From: an uncultured Gammaproteobacteria bacterium
GTDB taxonomy: Bacteria; Pseudomonadota; Gammaproteobacteria; Arenicellales; Poriferihabitantaceae
Assembly: GCA_937992195.1 (NCBI GenBank)
Contig: CALKKV010000024.1
Location: 37,942 to 101,941, forward strand
Direction of reading: 5' to 3'
DNA: 64,000 nucleotides
Below, in pieces: positions 36,206 to 45,028 of this stretch. The notes under the pieces were generated by a model, which saw nothing but the letters and a program-made list of their open reading frames with translations, was not told the origin of the DNA and did not search any database. The position numbers were made by a program, and so were the translations under genes. Each line of letters opens with the position of its first letter. The first letter of the stretch is position 1.

Positions 36206-36934
36206 ATGAACAATAGTATGACATCGATACGACTCACTCCAGACTTCCGACTATTTTCTAGAAAAATGGTTGCAGTATTTAGACAAACCGACCGCCTTTT
36301 TACCGGAATCTTCATTTTATTTCTGTCTTTTGCAGCGTCCGAGTCGTTCGCGAAGGAGGTAGATCTCTCGTCTCTGCCAGATGATGAAATTAGAGTGTTG
36401 ATTGTTGGCGATAGCCTGAGCGCTGGCTATGGTCTTAAAAGCCCGGTGTGGGTTGATCTAGCAAATGCGGCATTTTCCGCAGCCGGAAAAAAAATAACCA
36501 TCATCAATGACAGTATCAGCGGTGATACGACAGCCGGTGGTGTAGCGCGAATCAGGGGCAGTATTGAACGCGCTGATCCTGACTGGATCATGATTCAGTT
36601 GGGCGGAAACGATGGGCTCAGAGGTTTGTCACCGAAAACAATCGAGGAAAACCTTCTCAAAATGGTGCAAACTTCGCAGCAGGCGGGTGTTAAAACAATG
36701 CTGCTGGGAATTCGAATCCCTCCAAACTATGGCAGTAGCTATACGCGGAAATTCGAACAAGTATTTGTGAATGTTGCGGAGAAAACTGACACGCCATTAT
36801 TTCCATTTTTTATCGGCAGGGTGGGCGGCGACCCGGCCTTGGTTCAGGCCGACCAAATTCACCCAAATGATGATGCTCAGCCCATTATCCGAGATTTGGT
36901 GCTGGATTTTATGGTGTCAGTCCTGTCCAAGTAG
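36206..36934 (+). CDS. tesA: acyl-CoA thioesterase I / arylesterase
   Basis: An SGNH hydrolase. Block I is GDSLSAGYG (S70), block III GGNDGLRG, and block V DQIHPNDDA with the catalytic Asp and His. A hydrophobic leader (about 31-48, ending SFA) targets the periplasm. The N-terminus is long; ATG 36266 would give a normal signal peptide. It lies opposite ybbA, a conserved gammaproteobacterial arrangement. Length 242 from the first ATG, about 222 from the inner one. Confidence 0.9.
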   Translation: MNNSMTSIRLTPDFRLFSRKMVAVFRQTDRLFTGIFILFLSFAASESFAKEVDLSSLPDDEIRVLIVGDSLSAGYGLKSPVWVDLANAAFSAAGKKITIINDSISGDTTAGGVARIRGSIERADPDWIMIQLGGNDGLRGLSPKTIEENLLKMVQTSQQAGVKTMLLGIRIPPNYGSSYTRKFEQVFVNVAEKTDTPLFPFFIGRVGGDPALVQADQIHPNDDAQPIIRDLVLDFMVSVLSK

Positions 36935-37034
36935 GGAGATTTAGCGCGAAGTACAACAGGGTTGAGATCCCCATCTCTAAAATTATAAATCTCTTGGATG
37001 TGACTTTTATTGCCGTAAGCGGTATAAAGCGGCG

Positions 37035-37793
37035 ATGAAAATTCTGCTGAGTAATGATGACGGGTATCAGGCCCCGGGGCTTGAGGCTCTAGCGGCATCA
37101 CTGTCTGAAATTGCAGATATCACCGTGGTAGCACCTGCCGGGGATCGCAGCTGTGCAAGCAGTTCCCTTAGCGTACGCAAATCAATTGAAGTTCGGACCA
37201 CGGACAAAGGAGTTTACTATGTCGATGGGACACCTGGAGACTGCGTGCATTTGGCGGTCAATGGCATGCTCGACTTTATGCCAGATATGGTTGTCACTGG
37301 AATCAATGCCGGAGCGAATTTGGGTGATGATGTCATCTATTCCGGTACCGTGGCAGCTGCGATTGAAGGCAGGCATCTTGGTTTGCCGGCCATCGCAGCC
37401 TCTCTGGTGGGACAAAAATTGCAGCACTATGTCACTGCTGCGCGGGTTGTGAAACAGATGGTGCTCCAGTTGCAAACATCGCCATTGCCGAGTGACACGC
37501 TGCTCAATGTCAACGTGCCTGATATTCCGTACGAAAATTTAAAAGGCGTTCAGATAACGCGTTGCGGGGCGAGACATGCTTCTCAACAGATCATTGCCCA
37601 ATCCGCGTCTGGCGACGACCCACGTGTTTTCCAAATCGGGCCATCTGGAAAAAGTGCGGATAATGGTTCAGGAACCGATTTTGCCGCTGTAGCTTCTGGC
37701 AGAGTGTCGGTAACACCATTGCAAATTGACATGACTCGCTATACCCAGGTTCCCGAGATTTCTCAGTGGGCTCAATCCCTGGTTTTAAAATGA
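37035..37793 (+). CDS. surE: 5'/3'-nucleotidase SurE
   Basis: A 252-residue phosphatase beginning MKILLSNDDGYQAPGL, with metal ligands in SNDDG, the Ser in CASSSLSV and the Asn in GINAGANLGDD. It dephosphorylates nucleoside monophosphates. The stop overlaps the pcm start as ATGA, a conserved stationary-phase pair. Length is normal. Confidence 0.94.
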   Translation: MKILLSNDDGYQAPGLEALAASLSEIADITVVAPAGDRSCASSSLSVRKSIEVRTTDKGVYYVDGTPGDCVHLAVNGMLDFMPDMVVTGINAGANLGDDVIYSGTVAAAIEGRHLGLPAIAASLVGQKLQHYVTAARVVKQMVLQLQTSPLPSDTLLNVNVPDIPYENLKGVQITRCGARHASQQIIAQSASGDDPRVFQIGPSGKSADNGSGTDFAAVASGRVSVTPLQIDMTRYTQVPEISQWAQSLVLK

Positions 37794-38461
37794 ATGAAAT
37801 AATTCAGAGAGAAGGTATAGGTATGACCAGCTTGCGCACCCGACGCCGTCTGGTCGAGAGGTTGAGGCAGGATGGTATAGAGTCGAATAAGGTGCTTACC
37901 GCGATACAAAATACACCCAGGCATTTGTTCATTGATCAGGCGCTCGCCCACAAAGCCTACGAGGATACGGCGTTACCGATTGGACAAAATCAAACTATTT
38001 CGCAACCCTTTGTTGTTGCTTTGATGACTGAACTACTGTTTCAGGCCTCGATACCGGTGAATAAAGTGCTGGAAGTTGGAACCGGCTGCGGTTACCAAAC
38101 GGCGATCCTTTCGCAACTTGTTAAGTGGGTATTCACCATAGAACGCATAGGATCACTGCAGCAACAGGCGCGTGAGAGATTGCCTGAACTGGGATACCGT
38201 AACGTTAGCTATCTTAACGGTGATGGGTTTGACGGTTGGGTGAGTAATCAGCCGTTCGACGGTATTTTGGTTGCAGCAGCTCCAGTAGAAGTTCCAGAAA
38301 AACTGCTGGGTCAGCTAGCGGATGGTGGCCGAATGATTATTCCCGTGGGAGATGGTGCCAAGCAGGATTTAAGAATTGTAACGAAAAGCGCCTCCGGTTA
38401 TCTGGAAGAAATTCGCAGCGGAGTGCGATTTGTACCAATGCTAAACGGCCGCAAGATCTAG
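37790..38461 (+). CDS. pcm: protein-L-isoaspartate O-methyltransferase
   Basis: A 223-residue SAM methyltransferase. LEVGTGCGYQTAILS is motif I, and the family segment LPIGQNQTISQPFVVALM precedes it. It repairs isoaspartyl residues. ATG 37790 overlaps the surE stop; ATG 37823 is an alternative start nearer to the usual length. The C-terminal GVRFVPMLNG is typical. Confidence 0.94.
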   Translation: MNEIIQREGIGMTSLRTRRRLVERLRQDGIESNKVLTAIQNTPRHLFIDQALAHKAYEDTALPIGQNQTISQPFVVALMTELLFQASIPVNKVLEVGTGCGYQTAILSQLVKWVFTIERIGSLQQQARERLPELGYRNVSYLNGDGFDGWVSNQPFDGILVAAAPVEVPEKLLGQLADGGRMIIPVGDGAKQDLRIVTKSASGYLEEIRSGVRFVPMLNGRKI

Positions 38462-38478
38462 ACGAGCGCCGCATCTTT

Positions 38479-39060
38479 ATGAAAATTTTTGAACCACTTT
38501 ATAACCACGTTTTGGCCTGGGCGAGTCATCGTCTGGCAGAACGATATTTAGCCGTGGTTAGTTTTGCAGAATCCTCTTTTTTCCCCATTCCAACCGCGTT
38601 TATGCTGGCGCCAATGGTTTTGGCAAGACCTCAGAAAGCCTTGTGGTTAGCACTTTTAGCGACTTTGACCTCAGTGGCGGGTGGTTTGTTTGGGTATGTG
38701 ATCGGATATTTTCTTTTTGACCAGATCGGACAAACCATTATTGATGCGTTAGGCAAAGAAGAAGCGTTTGAAGAGATCAAAGCGCGTTTTTTGCAGGACG
38801 GAGTTTGGATCGTTCTGCTAGCCGGCGTTACGCCGCTACCCTATAAGCTTTGTACCATTACCTCCGGTTTGCTTGGGCTAGCCTTATTGCCTTTTACAAT
38901 CGCTTCTCTCATTGGCAGGGCCGGGCAGTTTTTTATAATCGCCGGAGTTCTAAAGTGGGGCGGTCCAAAAATTGAGCCTCAGCTACGTCGCTGGATGGAA
39001 ATACTCGGCTGGACCTTTATCGGTTTAGCAGTTGCGGCTTATATTTACTTTCGTGGTTAG
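38479..39060 (+). CDS. YqaA/DedA-like SNARE-associated membrane protein
   Basis: A 193-residue inner-membrane protein with the VTT/DedA pattern: ESSFFPIPTAFMLAPMVLA near residue 30, GGLFGYVIGYFLFDQIG, a re-entrant GVTPLPYKLCTITSGL segment (FxxxR replaced by TPLPYK), and a C-terminal helix. It sits between pcm and nlpD, as yqaA-like genes do in several Gammaproteobacteria. Proteins of this kind are implicated in lipid carrier or lipid flipping. Confidence 0.82.
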   Translation: MKIFEPLYNHVLAWASHRLAERYLAVVSFAESSFFPIPTAFMLAPMVLARPQKALWLALLATLTSVAGGLFGYVIGYFLFDQIGQTIIDALGKEEAFEEIKARFLQDGVWIVLLAGVTPLPYKLCTITSGLLGLALLPFTIASLIGRAGQFFIIAGVLKWGGPKIEPQLRRWMEILGWTFIGLAVAAYIYFRG

Positions 39061-39072
39061 AAAACTCTCTTA

Positions 39073-39909
39073 ATGAATATCAGTAATCACTATAATTCTA
39101 TTCGTATGATTCTGGTTGCTGCGGTATGCGCGCTGCTGGCAGCATGTCTCACCAGTCCACCTGCGCCGGTGATTAACAAGTCCCCAAACAGAAAAATACC
39201 GGCTGAGCGAGTGGTCGCTGCAGGGGAGAGTATTTACGCCATTTCCTGGGAATACGGCATTGATTTTTTGAAAATTGCGAAGTGGAATAATCTGAAACCG
39301 CCATATCGACTGCAAACCGGCCGCAAGTTAGTTTTGCGCCCCGGAGCAACCGCCAGTGCGCCTCCTTCTGATGGCGTTGTTGTTAAAACACTACCGCAAA
39401 CAGATACATCATCTGCCACGTTGTCTGCGCCTTTACCCACAGAAGAACCTGCGCAATCTCGCCCCAATGTGGCAAACAACCCGATTAAAACTGAACCAAA
39501 GGTTTCTGCTGCGGCAAAGACGCCAAACCCTACGCCGCTTTCAAAACCTAAAAAATGGCAGTGGCCGGCCACTGGTGATTTGATTGAGAAGTACTCACCC
39601 AAGAAAGGGGTCAACGGTATTCGTATCTCTGCTGCTGCCGGTAGTCCGGTCAGAGCGAGCGCTGCAGGTGATGTGGTGTATGTCGGTGAGGGGCTACGGG
39701 GTTACGGGAAATTGATTATTGTTAAGCACTCAACGGAGTTTCTTAGCGCCTATGCTCATAATCGTCGTATCCTCGTTGCCGAGGGCGATAGAGTGAAATC
39801 CAGTCAACAAATAGCGGAAATGGGAAATAGCGGCGCTAGTCGCACCATGCTGCATTTCGAAATTCGGGTGAACGGTAAGCCAGAAGATCCGCTGAAATAT
39901 CTTCGCTGA
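39073..39909 (+). CDS. nlpD: NlpD-like lipoprotein, amidase activator
   Basis: A 278-residue lipoprotein: lipobox LLAAC (C25), LysM at about 45-90 (VVAAGESIYAISWEYG), a Pro/Ser/Thr-rich linker, and a C-terminal LytM/M23 domain (180-278). As in E. coli NlpD the LytM metal site looks incomplete: NGIRISAAAG has no His-x3-Asp and AYAHNRR lacks the full HxH. It probably activates a cell-wall amidase at division. rpoS, which often follows nlpD, is not here. Confidence 0.9.
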   Translation: MNISNHYNSIRMILVAAVCALLAACLTSPPAPVINKSPNRKIPAERVVAAGESIYAISWEYGIDFLKIAKWNNLKPPYRLQTGRKLVLRPGATASAPPSDGVVVKTLPQTDTSSATLSAPLPTEEPAQSRPNVANNPIKTEPKVSAAAKTPNPTPLSKPKKWQWPATGDLIEKYSPKKGVNGIRISAAAGSPVRASAAGDVVYVGEGLRGYGKLIIVKHSTEFLSAYAHNRRILVAEGDRVKSSQQIAEMGNSGASRTMLHFEIRVNGKPEDPLKYLR

Positions 39910-39916
39910 GCATTCT

Positions 39917-40963
39917 ATGTTGGATCTGGACAAGAAAGCTGCGCTCGCATCCAAGTTGCAGAAAAAACCCTGGGTATCGCTCGGACATTTTCCAACACCT
40001 TTGGAGCCATTAACTCGCATTCTCCCTGAGGCATCGGGGAATAATTTGTTCTTAAAACGCGACGATTGCAGCGGTCTGGGATTAGGCGGCAATAAAGTCA
40101 GGCAGCTGGAATACTATCTGGGCGATGCGCTCGCCATGGGTTGCGATACGGTATTAAGCACTGGTGCGGTGCAGTCAAACTATATGCGAACCCTTGCTGC
40201 GGCGTCTGCCAAACTGGGGCTCGAATGTCATGTGCAGCTGGAATCGAGAGTATCGACCGAAGACCCTGACTATCTGTACTCGGGAAATGTACTGCTGAAC
40301 AAAATGTTTGGTGCCAATTTGTACAGTTACGCTGAAGGCGAAGATGAATGTGGCGCTGATGCAGAATTGGCAAAGATTGCAGAGAGGTTGGAGCAAAAAG
40401 GAAGAAAGCCTTATATCGTTCCACTTGCACCGGTAGATGAACCGAAAGGGGCATTGGGTTATGTGAGCGCTGCAGTTGAACTCGCCGCGCAATGCCAGCA
40501 AATTGAATTGCAGCCGGATTTGATCGTGGTGCCCAGCGGTAGCAGTTTGACTCATGCTGGATTGTTGACGGGCTGCAGGGCAATGGGATGGCAGGTGCCG
40601 ATGCTCGGCGCCTGTGTGCGACGTCAGGCTGAGCTGCAACGTCCGCGGGTTGTTGATACCTGCGAGAAGCTAGAGGTGATGCTTGACCTTGGCAAGGTCG
40701 TACAACCGGACGATATTTGGGTTAACGATATTGCCCTTGCACCGGGTTATGGTAGGGCATCTCGGGCGGTACTTGATGCAATTTCATTGATGTCGAAAAA
40801 AGAAGGCATTTTGGTTGATCCGGTGTATTCGGGTAAAACTATATCCTGCACTTTGCAGCTGCTGGAAAATCAGGCGCTGGACAATTTCCGCAATATCGTC
40901 TTGATTCATACTGGCGGCACGCCCGCTATTTTCGCTTATCGAGAGCAGCTTTCATCGATTTAG
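39917..40963 (+). CDS. PLP-dependent D-cysteine desulfhydrase / ACC deaminase family
   Basis: A 348-residue fold-type II PLP enzyme. K60 in GLGLGGNKVRQLEYY is the Schiff-base lysine; TGAVQSNYMRTLAAAS binds the carboxylate; the phosphate loop is VPSGSSLTHAGLL. Family members split D-cysteine into pyruvate, H2S and ammonia, or deaminate ACC. Desulfhydrase activity is more likely, but sequence alone cannot decide. It takes the place where rpoS is often found, seven bases after nlpD. Confidence 0.82.
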   Translation: MLDLDKKAALASKLQKKPWVSLGHFPTPLEPLTRILPEASGNNLFLKRDDCSGLGLGGNKVRQLEYYLGDALAMGCDTVLSTGAVQSNYMRTLAAASAKLGLECHVQLESRVSTEDPDYLYSGNVLLNKMFGANLYSYAEGEDECGADAELAKIAERLEQKGRKPYIVPLAPVDEPKGALGYVSAAVELAAQCQQIELQPDLIVVPSGSSLTHAGLLTGCRAMGWQVPMLGACVRRQAELQRPRVVDTCEKLEVMLDLGKVVQPDDIWVNDIALAPGYGRASRAVLDAISLMSKKEGILVDPVYSGKTISCTLQLLENQALDNFRNIVLIHTGGTPAIFAYREQLSSI

Positions 40964-41019
40964 TTTTCGCGGCTCATTTAATCGATTGCGTCTGGTCTCA
41001 CAGTCAGGAGTGATGCGCT

Positions 41020-41025
41020 TATAAT
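41020..41025 (+). promoter_or_regulatory. -10 element candidate for trpD
   Basis: A perfect TATAAT lies 41 bases before the trpD ATG. No good -35 is seen at the right distance, so the promoter would be weak or activated. An AAGAGGAATCT ribosome site precedes the ATG. Confidence 0.35.
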
Positions 41026-41065
41026 CTGCTACCCCGAAAACACAAAAAAGCACTAAGAGGAATCT

Positions 41066-42094
41066 ATGGACTTGCAGTCTGCTAACAAGCATCTTGCAGC
41101 CGGCAAAGATCTAAGCCGGGAGCAAATGCAGGATGTGATGAGTTTGATTATGCACGGAGAGGCAACTCCCGCGCAGATAGGCGCTTTTTTGACAGCACTA
41201 ACAATTAAGGGTGAAACCGTCGAGGAAATTGTTGGTGCTGCTATCATGATGCGGCAGCTCGCCGCCCATGTAGAAACGCGTGAGAAGAAGATCGTTGATA
41301 CCGTGGGAACGGGCGGCGATGGTGCGAAGCTCTTTAACGTTTCAACCGCAAGTGCGCTGGTTGCGAGCGCGGTAGGAGCAAGTGTGGCGAAGCATGGTAA
41401 CCGCGCAGCAACCGGAAACTCAGGTAGCGCCGATGTGCTTGAAACGGCAGGGGTAAATATTGCAATTACGCCGCAACAGGTGGGTCAGTGTATTGATGAG
41501 CTTGGGATAGGCTTTATGTTTGCCCCAACCCATCATGCTGCCACCCGGCACGCTATCGGGCCGAGACGAGAAATCGGCATTCGAACAATATTCAATTTGC
41601 TTGGGCCACTAACCAATCCGGCAAATGCACAGTTTCAGTTGGTCGGTGTATTTGATCAAAAATGGGTGAAGCCACTGGCTGAGGTTTTCGCCGAACTCGG
41701 TAGCCAGCATACGGTGGTTGTTTCATCAGACGATGGCACGGATGAAATATCTATCGCAGCAGGGACAGAGGTGGCTGAGTACAAGGATGGGAAAGTGCAG
41801 ACATATCGCATTGAACCGGAGGATTTTGGTATTGAAAAATCGTCACTCGATCGCATTATTGTGAACGATGCTGAGCATAGTTTGGCATTGATCAATGAAG
41901 CATTGTCCGGCCAGTCCGGGCCGGCTTTCGATATGGTGGCGATTAATGCTGGTGCGACTATCTATGCGGCGGACCTTGCGGAAGATTTAGCCGCGGGTGT
42001 GGATACTGCCAGAGAAGTGTTATCCAGCGGTCGAGCGCTTGAAAAGCTGTCAGCGCTCGCGGCATTGACCTCAACATTTGTGGAGACTTCCTGA
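41066..42094 (+). CDS. trpD: anthranilate phosphoribosyltransferase
   Basis: A 342-residue enzyme with the PRPP motif GTGGDGAKLFNVSTASA near residue 77, KHGNRAATGNSGSADVLE near 112, and the anthranilate-site region HHAATRHAIGPRREIG. It makes phosphoribosyl anthranilate in tryptophan synthesis. trpG and trpC are not adjacent, unlike the trpGDC order of pseudomonads. Its stop overlaps the next ATG (TGATG), linking it to a small Lrp-like domain gene. Confidence 0.94.
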   Translation: MDLQSANKHLAAGKDLSREQMQDVMSLIMHGEATPAQIGAFLTALTIKGETVEEIVGAAIMMRQLAAHVETREKKIVDTVGTGGDGAKLFNVSTASALVASAVGASVAKHGNRAATGNSGSADVLETAGVNIAITPQQVGQCIDELGIGFMFAPTHHAATRHAIGPRREIGIRTIFNLLGPLTNPANAQFQLVGVFDQKWVKPLAEVFAELGSQHTVVVSSDDGTDEISIAAGTEVAEYKDGKVQTYRIEPEDFGIEKSSLDRIIVNDAEHSLALINEALSGQSGPAFDMVAINAGATIYAADLAEDLAAGVDTAREVLSSGRALEKLSALAALTSTFVETS

Positions 42095-42333
42095 TGCAAA
42101 CAATATTCGTGCAGTTGAAGTGCGATCTAGGCGAAGCTTATGAAGTAGCAGCTGCCCTGGTGGAACAAGAGGGTGTGTCGGAGGTGTATTCGATTTCCGG
42201 AATGTATGATCTATTGGCGAAATGCTATTTAGATGACGGTGAAGATATAGGGCGCTTTGTCGCGCTGCGAATTCAAACTTTGGATGGCGTAAGAGATACC
42301 TATACTACAATTACGTTTAACGCATTCACCTGA
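42094..42333 (+). CDS. stand-alone Lrp/AsnC ligand-binding (RAM) domain protein
   Basis: A 79-residue protein that is only the RAM domain: IFVQLKCDLGEAYEVAAAL, VSEVYSISGMYDLLAKCYL, and a C-terminal strand VRDTYTTITF. There is no DNA-binding domain. RAM domains form dimers and bind amino acids. The one-base overlap with trpD suggests coordinated synthesis and possible amino-acid sensing or control of TrpD, which is an inference. Confidence 0.82.
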   Translation: MQTIFVQLKCDLGEAYEVAAALVEQEGVSEVYSISGMYDLLAKCYLDDGEDIGRFVALRIQTLDGVRDTYTTITFNAFT

Positions 42334-42368
42334 TTATTTGCAACTGATAAAAAGAATGAGGTGTTGTA

Positions 42369-43178
42369 GTGGAATCAATTAAACGTCTGATTGAGGGCCG
42401 ACGTTTTGAAACGATTATTCTGGTTTTAATTGTTATCAACGCAATCACGCTGGGGCTGGAAACCAACCCGAATGTGATGCAGAAATTTGGCGGTTTTCTC
42501 ATTTGGCTGGATCGACTAATTTTGGCGGTGTTCGTCGTTGAGCTAGTGCTTAGATTGCTGGTGTACCGCCTCGATTTCTGGCGCGATCCGTGGCGCATCT
42601 TTGATTTGATCATTGTTGGTATTGCACTGGCTCCTTCGACCGGCAATCTGTCGGTGCTCAGAGCGCTGCGCATTTTGCGGGTTCTCAGGCTGATCAGCGT
42701 AGTTCCTTCACTTCGTAAGGTGGTAGGTGGTTTGGTTGCCGCATTGCCGGGAATGGGCTCGATTGTGATGCTGCTTAGTCTCGTGTTTTATATTTTTGCG
42801 GTAATGTCCACAGGAATGTATGGAGAAGCGTTTCCAGAATGGTTTGGCTCCCTTGGAGCTTCAGCATATTCCCTGTTTCAAATTATGACGTTGGAGAGCT
42901 GGTCAATGGGCATTGTGCGCCCAGTAATGGCGGAATTCTCCTACGCCTGGATTTTCTTTATCGTGTTTATTTTGTGCACTTCGTTCACGGTGTTGAATCT
43001 TTTTATCGGCATTATTGTATCGGCTATGCAGGCCGAACACGAAGATGAAGCTACTGCCGAGCGTGACCAATTGCGACGCGATCAAGTGGAAATATTGAAA
43101 GAAATTAAGGCATTGCGGCGTCAAATTGAGGGAGGGAAGCCTGGGTTTGTAGCTGCGAGTGACCTCGAAACAAAGTAG
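42369..43178 (+). CDS. bacterial voltage-gated sodium channel (NaChBac family)
   Basis: A 269-residue single-repeat channel: S1 near 15-32, S2 and S3 near 44-88, S4 with R98, R101, R104, R107 and R116 (LRALRILRVLRLISVV), pore filter T174-LESWSM, S6 near 192-220 (SFTVLNLFIGIIVSAM) and a C-terminal charged coiled coil (222-253). The TLESW filter matches known BacNav sodium-selective channels. The start is GTG 42369 with GAGG eight bases ahead. Such channels occur in many marine and alkaliphilic bacteria. Confidence 0.9.
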   Translation: MESIKRLIEGRRFETIILVLIVINAITLGLETNPNVMQKFGGFLIWLDRLILAVFVVELVLRLLVYRLDFWRDPWRIFDLIIVGIALAPSTGNLSVLRALRILRVLRLISVVPSLRKVVGGLVAALPGMGSIVMLLSLVFYIFAVMSTGMYGEAFPEWFGSLGASAYSLFQIMTLESWSMGIVRPVMAEFSYAWIFFIVFILCTSFTVLNLFIGIIVSAMQAEHEDEATAERDQLRRDQVEILKEIKALRRQIEGGKPGFVAASDLETK

Positions 43179-43188
43179 TGTTTGAAGC

Positions 43189-44058
43189 ATGAAAAACCTG
43201 CCTACAGATTTATTACGCGCCTACGTCACCGTAGTGCAGGAAAAAAGTTTTAGCAAAGCCGGAAAAAAACTGGGCCGATCGCAACCCGCGGTGAGTTTGC
43301 AAATTAACCGTCTTGAGGAGCTGGCGGGAGTAGCTTTGATGGTGCGAAAAAGTCGCTCGTTCTCCCTGACCGAAGAAGGTGAACTCATGCTCGACTACGC
43401 CAAACGGATCCTGCGTTTGAACGATGAAGCGGTGCTCAGGTTGAGAAAGCCAGATGTCAGCGGTAAAGTTCGGTTGGGCTTGCCCCATGAATTTGCAAGC
43501 TCCTATCTTTCTGATTTTTTGTCGGGTTTCGCACAAACCTATCCCGGCGTAGAGCTTGAGGTGATAAGCGAGCTGTCGCAAAATTTGTTGACAAGGCAGG
43601 AGCGCGGAGAGCTGGATTTAGTGATCGCCATCCATCGTGATACAGCGATGAGTACTTCTGCGGAAGGCTGGAGAGAGAAACTGGTCTGGGTTACCGGCTC
43701 AGGGGATGTTGGCGAGCGCCGGGAACGCGTGCCACTGATCGTTGCGCCCCATGGTTGTGTGTATCGATATCGCATGTTGCGTATACTTGATGCACATTCG
43801 ATTCCCTGGCAGATCGTATATACCGGTACCAGCTATGGCGGTATCTGCGCCGCGGTGACGGCGGGGTTGGGGGTTACTGTCTTGGCGGGTAGTACCGTGC
43901 CGAGAGAGCTGGAATTTTCCGAGAGTACCAAACGCCTTCCATTCCTTGAGGATGCAAGTGTCGATTTGCACTATGACCGCCAGCAAACCGATCCAGCGGT
44001 AGCGCGACTGGCGGAATATATTACTCGTGTTAGTAGACAGGCGCTGACTGGCAGTTAG
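43189..44058 (+). CDS. LysR-type transcriptional regulator
   Basis: A 289-residue regulator with an N-terminal winged helix (LRAYVTVVQEKSFSKAGKKLGRSQPAVSLQ area, 9-60) and a ligand-binding domain from about 90 (GKVRLGLPHEFASSYLSDFL). It lies 10 bases after the channel gene and ends tail-to-tail with a DMT-type exporter, overlapping it by four bases. A target is not evident from the sequence. Confidence 0.9.
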   Translation: MKNLPTDLLRAYVTVVQEKSFSKAGKKLGRSQPAVSLQINRLEELAGVALMVRKSRSFSLTEEGELMLDYAKRILRLNDEAVLRLRKPDVSGKVRLGLPHEFASSYLSDFLSGFAQTYPGVELEVISELSQNLLTRQERGELDLVIAIHRDTAMSTSAEGWREKLVWVTGSGDVGERRERVPLIVAPHGCVYRYRMLRILDAHSIPWQIVYTGTSYGGICAAVTAGLGVTVLAGSTVPRELEFSESTKRLPFLEDASVDLHYDRQQTDPAVARLAEYITRVSRQALTGS

Positions 44059-44963
44059 CGAGTTCCTACTTTTATCGCTGCGTTCTGATTTCGAGGTGGC
44101 TGAATAAAGTAGATACCAGTTAGCACAAGCGCCAGGGCTATCCAGGTATTCCAGCCGATAAATTCGGACAAAAGCAATACTCCCCAGATACTGCCGAGCA
44201 CTGGTATAAGGTAGTTGATGTGCGCAAAAGTGACGGCGCCAAGATTATGAATTACCCGAAAGTAGATTAATGCGGCAAACGCGGTATGAAACAGTCCAAG
44301 AGACAAGGTCGCAAATACTGCTGTTTGATCGGGTGAGTAGCTGAGCGGTTTCTCGATCAGGAATGCCAGTGGAATGCAGGTAATAGCCGCTACAATTGTT
44401 GCGCCTGTTGCCATTTGTATGCCGTTAAATTTCGGCTGAGTTCTCACAAAAACAGTGGTAACTGAGTAACACAAGGCTCCGCCCAGAACCACCAGTTGTC
44501 CGCCGACATGACTCCCAATATCGGAAAAGGCGGATAAGCCTACAAGGGTTATCAAACCCGTTATGCCAAGACAGACGCCGAAAATTTTTCTTTGGGTCAT
44601 TGATTCCGCAGGGATAAAAAAATGCGCCATCACAAATGTCGAGATAGGCATGATGCCCATTAGGATCGCTGCAAGAGAGCTATCGATATATACTTCCCCC
44701 AAACTTATCAGGCAAAAAGGTAGCGTGTTTCCTAAAATGCCGACAACGCAATAGAGTTTTATTGCACTTTTATGGAGTGGCAGTTTGCCTCCCCACATAA
44801 GCAAAACGCCAGACAGAATAACCGCAGCGATTAATAATCTGACCGCAGTCATGGTGAATGGTCCGACGGTTGGCAGTGCAATTTTTATCAATAAGAACGA
44901 AGTTGACCAGATCAGTGCAAGTAGAAAAAGCAGGGCATAGTCCAGTGTTTTTTTGGTTGTCAT
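44055..44963 (-). CDS. EamA/DMT-superfamily transporter
   Basis: A 302-residue inner-membrane protein with ten predicted helices in two EamA repeats. Signatures are FLLALIWSTSFLLIKIALP at the start, ILMGIMPISTFVMAHFF in the first half and LGAVTFAHINYLIPVLGSIWG in the second. Such proteins usually export amino acids or small metabolites. The ligand is unknown. Confidence 0.88.
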   Translation of the reverse strand: MTTKKTLDYALLFLLALIWSTSFLLIKIALPTVGPFTMTAVRLLIAAVILSGVLLMWGGKLPLHKSAIKLYCVVGILGNTLPFCLISLGEVYIDSSLAAILMGIMPISTFVMAHFFIPAESMTQRKIFGVCLGITGLITLVGLSAFSDIGSHVGGQLVVLGGALCYSVTTVFVRTQPKFNGIQMATGATIVAAITCIPLAFLIEKPLSYSPDQTAVFATLSLGLFHTAFAALIYFRVIHNLGAVTFAHINYLIPVLGSIWGVLLLSEFIGWNTWIALALVLTGIYFIQPPRNQNAAIKVGTR

Positions 44964-45028
44964 TTAATTTTCTAAAGATATGTTACTGCCGCACCTAGCT
45001 AGCGCTACTAAATCAAGTCATATCATCT

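Noticed and set aside
36705..36730. tRNA T-arm-like sequence (GGGAATTCGAATCCC)
   Set aside because: It lies inside tesA in frame, and no acceptor, D-arm or anticodon stem can be built around it.
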